DNA of 64,000 bases from Dromaius novaehollandiae (lineage: Eukaryota; Chordata; Aves; Casuariiformes; Dromaiidae), in contig NC_088100.1 of NCBI RefSeq assembly GCF_036370855.1, forward strand, positions 106,684,387 to 106,748,386, given 5' to 3'. Shown piece by piece: positions 22,965-64,000 of the stretch. Made by a program: the position numbers and the translations under genes. The notes beneath the pieces were generated by a model. The model worked only from the letters and a program-made list of their open reading frames with translations, was not told the DNA's origin and searched no databases. Within the stretch, counting starts at the first letter, position 1; each line of letters begins with the position of its first letter.

Positions 22965-25900
22965 GGAAGCAGTAAAACAATAAATCAGTTTAAAGGGCAG
23001 TTTAGCAAGATTTGTCATGTGAAGACAACTTGAAAGCTGTATCTCCACTCCTGTAAGGGCTCCACCCTCGGGAGACTTTTTTTTTTTTTAACAAAAATAA
23101 AAATAAAACAATAGAGACTAGCAGAAGAACCAATAGGTTGCTACTACAGCTAATGGCATCATCCTCAAAAACAGAATAAGGCTCACACAGGAGAGCATGA
23201 GAAGGTGGCCCAGAATTTGAAGACACTAGAGAAGGCATTTCTTTTGCATAAAATTTCCTGTGTCATGTTTCAGCCATTTCTGTTGCCAGTAGCTTTAGTA
23301 CTGAGAAAATACTACATAGCTGCAGGAATAGTCATTTCAAATCCATATTGGGTTGACATTACTTTTAATAACATGGTAAACATGAACTGGCTGACAGGGT
23401 AGTTGAAAATGTTATCTAGAGTACTAGTTTTAAAGGTAATCAAATTGATATTCCAGTTTAGCAAGCACAGAGTTCTCTGCTGTTTGTACTCTTGGCAAGT
23501 TTTAAGGATTTCCCAATGAATACGGAGCAGAGTCGGAGAGTTGGAGACCATTTTCTGAATATATGAGCACTAGATGTTAAAGCTGAGCTTTAACAACAAA
23601 CCAAAAGGGCATTCTTCATTTTCTGTTCAGAAAACCCCGCCTATCTCAAAATTCCCAAAGCAATCCTCTTATATTTGCAAGGAAGAGATACAGAGATTTA
23701 GGTAAAGCATGACACGAAATTAAGGGAAAAATATGAGATGCAGAAGTCCTAGTTTATACTTTGTGCCACTTCTGGAACACAGTGAGAAGAACCTAAAGCA
23801 GTTAAGTGCTTTTTGTCAAACACTGCAGTAACTGTTGTGCTCTTGAGTGCACACATACGCATTTATGTGTGCACACAAATCCCAGTTAAGGAAATACAGC
23901 TGCTAAGAGCCCACTAGGCAATACGGATGATAAGACCAGGTGCCTTCCTTGCAAAGTTTATGATCTAGTTTTTGTTTGAAATGTCCATCTGGGTACATAT
24001 ACGAGCACGATTAGTTACAAGATAAAGCGGAAGGAAATGACACGAAACACAGCCACAGAAGGATAAGATAATGATATTGATGACCTGAATCAACCAAGTG
24101 TCCCTCCTGGCCTTAAACTTCGCAAGGTGAATCAACTTAAGGTCAAAAACTCAAAAACCCATCCCTAATTTTCATTTGTTTTTTGCTCATAGGGATTAAT
24201 CAGACAAAATATTTATTTTTAAAGTCCAGTCTGTTAGGAGCAATGCTTGCCAACAGCTGTAACATTTAACATCTGTCCATTTGTCCACACAAATACTGCA
24301 GCAGCAACACCTGAGGTTTCTTTTTCCACCTGAGTTATGACAACTTCTATTTCGGCTTCAGAATCTGCTTTGAATTTTGGTCCAATTTTAAGAAACTAAC
24401 AATCCTGGTAATAAATGCGTGTAGGGTAAATCGGTAGAACTAATTACAGCACTCAGATTGCTACTTCCTTGTGCTTGAATTGCCTTCGACCTCCTCCAGC
24501 TGCATTACTACTTCTACTCCAGCTATACTTACAGTATGCTCTTCACTCTTGTGCTAATGGTGATGCTCAACTACTTTATTATTTTACTATTGGAATTACA
24601 GAGCATGAAGAGTGAGATTTTCAAAAACTTACTTTCAATGGGAATAGACTAAGGTCAAAATTCAGAGCTCTCAAAAATCTTGTCTTATGCACTGTTCCAG
24701 TTACCAAAATACGAGCTCAAGATAAACGAAGTATTCCCTTTGCAGCATAACTAATGTGCTCAGAAGCATGCTCATTTTTGTCAATAGGGAGCAGCAGTAT
24801 ATAAGGCATTTGCACTGTATTCCACCATACTATGCTATTTAATACAGATTTGTCAGTATGCAGCTATAAGAAATAAGGAACCCTAAAGGGCTGCAAATCT
24901 GTTATAATCACGCAGTAATATAATTTAATCAATTGTAGTGTATTATTCTGATTCATTTATTTTCTCAAAGACACAATTTACTAACTTAAAGGTCTGTAAG
25001 TTTTCATATAAGTGTAATGATGTTTCTATAGGGCTTCACAGACAGCTCAGACTATGCTTTTGGGAGAAATGTATTTGAAATAAAAATCTTTCTCCCTAGA
25101 CGGCCACCAGGGAGAGATCTGGAGGTGATTCATCCACATTCCAGATGCTTTCAGCCCTACTATTACTACAAAAAAACATGCTAGGGGAGCAGAGGGGGAA
25201 AAAAAAATGTTTGCCCCTCCTTGAAAACCCCAGCTTCAAACAAGCTTGTGGCAGAATGAGAGCAACTGTTCTAAAAACAACACTGTCAACATGTTTACTC
25301 CTGTATTTGAGCAAGGCAACTGGTTGAAGGTTGACTGCTTGATCAAGCTGATAAGGTTGCAGTATTAGAGACTACATACAGTTTTGCCTTTCCTTATCCT
25401 GAGCATATTAGCGACTTCCACACCTCATTCTTAAAACAGCAGTGTTGCAGAATGTTTCAGTGAGAGGAAAAATGCTTGCCTGTTCTTACTAATTCGTTTT
25501 GCTCCAACATATCTTCTTTGTGCTCTTTTGTCTCTTATGCTTGAAATCATGGAAGGTGCCAGTTACTGCCCATTCTCCTCCCCCCAGCATCCAAGTGCTG
25601 CAGTAGGCAATGCCTTTAAGAACAGTCTCAACTACCCATCATCTGAGTCTGGGAGAACATCACTATTCTTACCACTTGCACTCTTTCTCGAAGTATACGT
25701 CCAGTCAGTGCTGGAGACAGGATACAAGGCTGGAAAAACCTTAGGGCCATTCTTTCATCTTTCTTTCTCAGTTAACATAATGTACGTATGCATTGTACTA
25801 TCATCCCCAAATCCGTTGATAAATATTACCCTTGAGACTTTGCCTACATAGTTAGAAAATATCTACATACATGAACGTCAGATAGCTGATTTTGAGACAT

Positions 25901-27084
25901 AACAGAAAAATGCTTCAGGACTAATCACAAAGCATTTCCAAGTGCTCAAGCTTTCTGAGCAAGTTCATTTGAAATAGTTCATTATTTTTGCACTTTACTT
26001 GAAACACTGGTACTATCCCAAGATGCATGATCCTAAGCTGGACAGGCCACTGCTTCAATTTGATATTCAACATTTTGACTAGAAAGGCTGGCTACATGAA
26101 TCTATGCAAGGGCAAACATCTTACATACTTCCGAAAAGCAGAGCAGTATGCAGATCTGGGAATAATATTGCAAGTCTCCTGTATGTTTAAGACCTTCAGA
26201 CTATTAAAAGGCTGGAGATGATTCTACTGGCCCAATTTTTTTAATTGTGGAGTTTTCATTCAACTCCTCAGGGAAAGGGGTTTAAGTAGACAGCCTCCAA
26301 ATATACAGGAAAAGCAGAAAACAAGTTAAGCCTGTGTGATATTGATAAGTCACTGCGTCATTTATTGCCAGCAGTATCTCATATTTTCTTAACTAATCTA
26401 TTGGTCAGAATAAAGTAGGGCTTTTTTTTTTTTTAATCATTTTGTACCTCCGCAACCTCTGCCTTTTCTCCTAAAGTAACATGTTGTAAGAGAAGGAAAA
26501 ATACAAGGGGTTTATGAAACTTGTTATACATAAAACCACAATCCATGATCTTTATCACTGCAAATACCTCTCCTCAGATTGTCTTTACATTACTCATTGC
26601 AGTATCACTGTGAGACAGCTATAACTGCCAGCATATAAGATAAGGGAAACGGGGCTTTGCAAAATGTCTACAAGAAATGTCATTCACCTACATTTGCCTA
26701 CCAACTTGGCATTTAGTTTAAGATGGCCTTTGAAACACATGTTTTAGGGTGGGAGGAATATATTCCTTGAAATACCTGACTCCAGAGGGAGTCTTGAATT
26801 CTACCCTCTCTGAAAATGAATAGCAGCAAGTCTGGATTGAAAACTGAAAAATTTACAAGCTTTTAAGCCAAAATTAAAAGCAAATGTTTTATCCATAAAG
26901 TTTATGTAGACACTCTATATTGTACTGCAGAGCATATATGACATTCTCTCCAATTTTCTAGATATTTTCTCAGAGTTAAAAGAACATATACACAAAAAAG
27001 GAGAGGAAAAAAAAAAAGACATGAGCAAAGAATATTCTATCCTTCCCATTAAGCAACACAGAAAAAAAATGACCAAAGCATGTT
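22965..27084. other. Spacer between exon 1b promoter and EPRS1 3' end
   Basis: About 4.1 kb of AT-rich sequence with short homopolymers (T run near 23080-23090, A run near 27008-27018). No protein-like frame, RNA gene or known repeat was recognised. Confidence 0.5.
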
Positions 27085-27101
27085 ACAGCTCACAATACAT
27101 G

Positions 27102-27107
27102 TTTATT
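27102..27107 (-). terminator. EPRS1: EPRS1 polyadenylation signal
   Basis: AATAAA on the minus strand, about 190 bases after the EPRS1 stop at 27296. It is the first canonical signal downstream, so the 3' UTR would be about 210 nt, ending near 27085. Confidence 0.7.
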
Positions 27108-27295
27108 AGAGATGTTTACAGAAAAGTCTGTGAATTACTGCTAGTCTAAGACTGACAACCGGGGATTTTATGGTTTATGGCTTTGTTTTTTGAATCATTT
27201 AAAAAGTTGCAAAACTGATAAGTTCTGGGGCTACTTCAGTCTTATTAAAAAAAGTTCAATTCAGAGATAAAGGAGAAGGTGGTTTCACTAGTAAT

Positions 27296-59573
<32,278 letters not shown>

Positions 59574-62500
59574 CTAGAGAAAGAAAGAGGTAAGATAAAG
59601 GTATATTACCATACTACTTCCAGTCCAATTTTAACTGTACACACATAGTTGAAAAAAGTGTAAAGCTAATGAAAAACCATTTCTGAGTGAGCCAACAGGA
59701 GGAAAAAAAAAAGGCAATCTTTGTTTTTACATCTGGTAACAATAAGCTTTTAAATATTAAACACTTTTTCTTTAAACAGACAGAAATGAAGGGTAATAAA
59801 ACTTTGACTGTTCCTTCAAAGTTAAAACTCCCCTTTCTCCACATCTGAGAGAATGCATAAGTATAACTTGAGCTATATACATTTTCCAGAGTGTAAGGAG
59901 CTCACTTGACATTTTCTTTTCTTCTTGTACCAAAGGATGACTTTGAAGAGGATTCCTAGAGAATCTGCAGAGGTGTCTATCCTGGCTCTAAGTCAGAGGG
60001 AAAAAAAATTTGTATGTTTGCTATTTACTTTTCACAATTCACACTTTATAAAGACTGTCCCCTGTTAAACAGACGTGGCTGCCTGTATGTTTATTTTTAC
60101 CCAGTCTTCTCCTCAGACAGAAGACTAATTTGTCCAAACATGGTAATCTAATGGCACTACCTAAGGTAAAGTGTATATATGCAACATTACAATAGCAGTC
60201 AAAGATCTTAAAGCACCCAGTACCATGTATGCACAAACACAGCCCCCTACCCATAACACTTCCTATGCCTTTTTTCCTCATTTAAGCTGTAAAATGAGTT
60301 GTCCACAGTTAAGTTTGCATCTCTGCTAAAAATCACATGGCAGTTTTTCTGATTCCAGTTAAATAAAGACTTGCTTTCCCCATTCAGCTGTTCAGAATTC
60401 TCACTTTACCTGTGTTTTAATCTTTCTTTTCCACCTCGCATACAGTATTACCAAAAGCTGCATACTGTGAGAAGTCTAGCTTCAAAACCATTTAAGGTAG
60501 ATCATTACTATTTACTAAAGAGCTTTGGAAGAAAGAAGCATCACAATCTTTAATTCTGCAGATAATTGTTATCTCCACAATCTTGCATAGGGGGAGCTTT
60601 CAAACTTAAAGCTCCAATTTCTTCTAAACAAGCATCAACATCAATAAAAAGAGCTAAGTGTTCTATTCCACTCAATTTAATGGACTGAGCATTACAGTGG
60701 AATTCGTCCAGACAAGGTTTCATTTCTGTCTTTGCCACTGTTTTGCTGAACAACCTCAAGCAAGTAATTTTCATCCTTGTGCACCTATCGTGTCCTTTAT
60801 AAAATGAAAAAAAAATTCAAAAAACCTTGCAAAGATCAATGAAAGTCCTGGAAAAGATATAAAAGCCTTCTTGATATATGAACCACTATAATGATTCCCA
60901 TTTTTAGCATAAATGGATTAGCCAGTCTCATTAGGTTAACTGTATTAAAATTTACAAGATCATAGTTCATTTCTGCTTTTTTCTTTTTTCTCTTCTTCTA
61001 ACTTTCCAAGCTTCTAGGCTCCAGTATACAGAAGATCCTTACATTATTATTAAAAACAAAAGCTAATCAGGGGTCAACATATACAAAGTATGTTCTGTTA
61101 TAACTCCACACTGCTATCACATCTTAATAAATCTTTTCCAGACTGAGAACAATAGAACACTTCACCAGTAAATAAGTGTGTGAAATGTGTTTTTATTGTT
61201 TTCACTAGTTCATACTAAAGGAAATGCACTTGGTCACTCAAGCAAAACTGAATAAATATGAGAAAGATACGTGTTATTCTGAGAAAAACTTTACCCGTGT
61301 CTAGAAAGTAGTTTATCTTCTTTGGGGAAAAAGCTTCCTGTTCAGCCCAAATATACCACTACTTAGCTTCCTTTCTCTGAAAAGGGTACAACACATTAAG
61401 GATGCTCTTTGCAGTTAGTGACTGCTAACTCCAGAAGCAAGTATAAGCAAAGAAATAATTACGTTTCTATAGATAATGATGTGAACTGCTACATACTAAA
61501 ATTCTTTGCATTTATGGGCCAAATATTCAATCAGATGGCAAGGCAAGATAGAAGAAAAATAACAATATATAAGACAAGACAAAACACAGAGGATCTCTGA
61601 TTGTAATAAATCACTATTTGAGTTCGTTTGTACAAAGCATTGCAGAATGGTTCTCTGCAGAGGTCAAATATATCTGCCTCTCTCAAAGAGCACCACTACT
61701 CTGAAGCATGCACATATTCACAACAAAATGGAAAAGCTGTACTGCAGTTTGTTACCTGATGAGATGCAGGTGTATTAAAACATTCTATAAAGCCATGAAT
61801 ATTTAGTTTGTTTGCTTTAGAGCTATTGCCACATGAAGTTTTGAAGCTAAGGTTTCAAAAATGAGCCTTAAAATACAACTCAGCACCTCAAATTAGTGAG
61901 GAGCTTTTCAGCTAGTTAGATGTTTAACTGCACTTCAAAGCATTACTTTAAAAAGATCAAATAAAATGTTCTCTCTTATTCAAGTCATGTCATTGAAACT
62001 AATGGTTTCCTGAAAATCACAGTCTAGGATACTCCAAGTGAATTTCAAGTCATGCCAAAGTAAGATAGCTTCAGCAGAATTCATGCCATAAGGTCCATTT
62101 ACCAAAAGCATTAGTTGAGATATCAGTTCAGCTGATGCTTCTCAAGTTACTAATACAATTGTAAGAGACTTTAAAATAGAAAAATCAATTTGTACAATCA
62201 TTGTACAAGCAGACAAAAGAAGATTAATGCATTATTGAGGGATGAAATAACTTCTTAAACATAATCTGAGACCAGGGTTGCGATGATACAAACACACAAA
62301 ACCCCCCATCAGATGGAATCATGATTCTAGATCTTCTCCACTTGGGACTGAAGTGCAAGTGTTTTACATTTTTGACCATGTCTATCACAGCTAAAATAAG
62401 CGTTGTTGCAATGCAGTCGTAATAAGGCATGTTAATATAAAATTATTTAATACAATACAATAAAAGAGCAGATTATTTCAAAGCTGACTACATGAATTTG

Positions 62501-64000
62501 TATTATCCCAAGATCATTTCCATGAGTTACACAAGGAGTATGTTCACACACGTCTATCAGTATACACAGACATATACATACATACACACTACCTAAACTG
62601 AGAAAGAAATGTTAAATCAAAACCTGACTAAGACTACTTAAGTGGAAAACTCACTCATGAAAGTGCAAAGAAGCATCCAATTAAGGTATTTTATATATGT
62701 TAAATCTCCCCATGTGCATAACATGCACTGAAAATTACCAGTGCTGTACAAACTAAATCCGAAAACAACCTGACACATTTATCTTGCTTCAATTGTAATT
62801 CAGAACCACAAACTCAGTACCATCAGCAGACACAGCAAAAGACAACATACAAGATCAGAGACTGCAGTAAGAACAGGACTCATATCTGAGTCCAAGACTA
62901 ACATTTTAAGCAGAAAACAACTTTTTTCAACCAATATAATCGTTATGATTGAAGACTGTGAATCATCCCTGGTGCTTTGATCTCTTGCAGATATATGTAT
63001 GCGGGGACAGGCTCGCTCTCTAAGGTCACGAGAGAGTGGAAAAGCTCAATCAGCATTAATTTATGAATATCATATCAGGATCCCCATGACACTGCATAAA
63101 AATATTGTGTTATTTTTACAATCATTCTACACCTCTGCAGGAATACCAATTTATGTTGCGTGAGTGACTAACAGCTACTAGAGTGGCTCACAAAACGCAA
63201 GTTTGTTAGTGAGTGAGTGAACAGCTCCATCTACTTAACACTACTTACAGAACACACACAGAACTTTTCCCCCCTCTTTTTTCCCCAAACACAATCAGGT
63301 ACTTGATTACAATATATAACTCTGAACTCACCAGTGTTAAAATGATTTCAGTTATGACTGTGATGTTCATGGCCAAAGTGTGTCCCTTACTAGAGATCCT
63401 AGACATCAGAGATTTCCACTGATTTGACTGATGCTTCAATGGGATTTAAGGTATCAGGAAATCTTCTCTTAATATGTCTGGATATCTTAAATGATACAGA
63501 ATCTAAGACAACAATACAGCTTCCTCAAAACTAATAGAATCAGTGCCATATTTCTGCTATGCATATGAACCTACTCAGATCAAGATGTATACAAAAAACC
63601 CTCACACCCCAAACTTGAAAATATTTATTCCAATGCTAGCCCATTTTTAGTAGAGCAAAACATTGCTTTCTACAAAATTTTGTGCACTTCTTTCCAGAGG
63701 ATGCAGATGGATATAGAGCATAGCAGGATGGAGTTTACTGGTACTTTTTTGAAATCACAGTGTGCCTTCACATCTTTTATGCAGCAGCCAGCCCAAAACA
63801 GTGCTTCACAAACATTTTAAAGTCATTCTATCACACATGTATAAGTCTGAGCAATCATGCAAACCTGAACACAGTCTTGTTTAATATAAAATGACTTTCC
63901 TTTTGATAATCCACAGCGCATGGAAAAGGAAATAACTAGACAAAGTGACTGGTACTACATAAGCGACTAGAGTAGGCAGATATAAATGCGTGCAAATAAG
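59574..64000 (-). other. EPRS1 5' intron, running off the window
   Basis: At least 4.4 kb with no exon matching the EPRS1 N-terminus (around DPPLGALL) and no promoter-like CpG island. The first exon or exons and the promoter must lie beyond base 64000. Small frames at 60550-60774 and 62224-62430 look like chance. Confidence 0.6.

Noticed and set aside
59574-64000. Search for the missing EPRS1 first exons
   Set aside because: No frame resembling the N-terminus and no CpG island was found. A GGTGCT match near 60205 reads in the wrong context, so the exons are placed off the window.

Overview
The window is vertebrate nuclear DNA, most likely from a bird. It has large split genes with GT-AG introns, compact introns, a very GC-rich CpG island at one promoter and AT-rich spacers elsewhere. 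Both recognised loci lie on the minus strand in the same order and orientation as the human chromosome 1q41 neighbours EPRS1 and SLC30A10. The bird assignment rests on compact introns, protein similarity recalled from memory and one weak CR1-like fragment, so it is an inference.

Layout, low to high coordinates. 1-690: spacer beyond SLC30A10. 691-11265: SLC30A10, a CDF-family transporter (manganese exporter in mammals), read right to left in four coding exons (10716-11265, 10263-10346, 6468-6707, 5211-5686), with a probable 3' UTR of about 4.5 kb and a CpG-island promoter around 11266-11600. 11600-22397: no gene recognised. 22398-22842: a second, diverged copy of SLC30A10 coding exon 1 (called exon 1b here). 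It has an open frame, a good start context, a phase-1 donor and an upstream TATA box. I find no separate downstream exons for it, and its donor is in frame with SLC30A10 exon 2. 22965-27084: spacer. 27085-64000: EPRS1, bifunctional glutamyl-prolyl-tRNA synthetase. 32 coding exons (1638 codons before the stop) are in the window; the extreme 5' exons lie beyond the right edge.

Most interesting points. (1) Exon 1b would give the transporter an alternative N-terminal half (four membrane segments) whose TM2 metal-site residues are Ala43/His47 instead of the Asn43/Asp47 of normal SLC30A10. This is either an undescribed alternative-promoter isoform, a tandem paralogue, or a relic. (2) EPRS1 here encodes five WHEP repeats, against three in human, through phase-0 exon duplications. 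(3) SLC30A10 exon 1 carries a long pure GCC repeat that encodes poly-alanine in the loop between TM4 and TM5.

Exon limits were set by hand from reading frame, splice consensus and recalled vertebrate orthologues. Every exon length agrees with its splice phases, but no alignment or transcript data were available.
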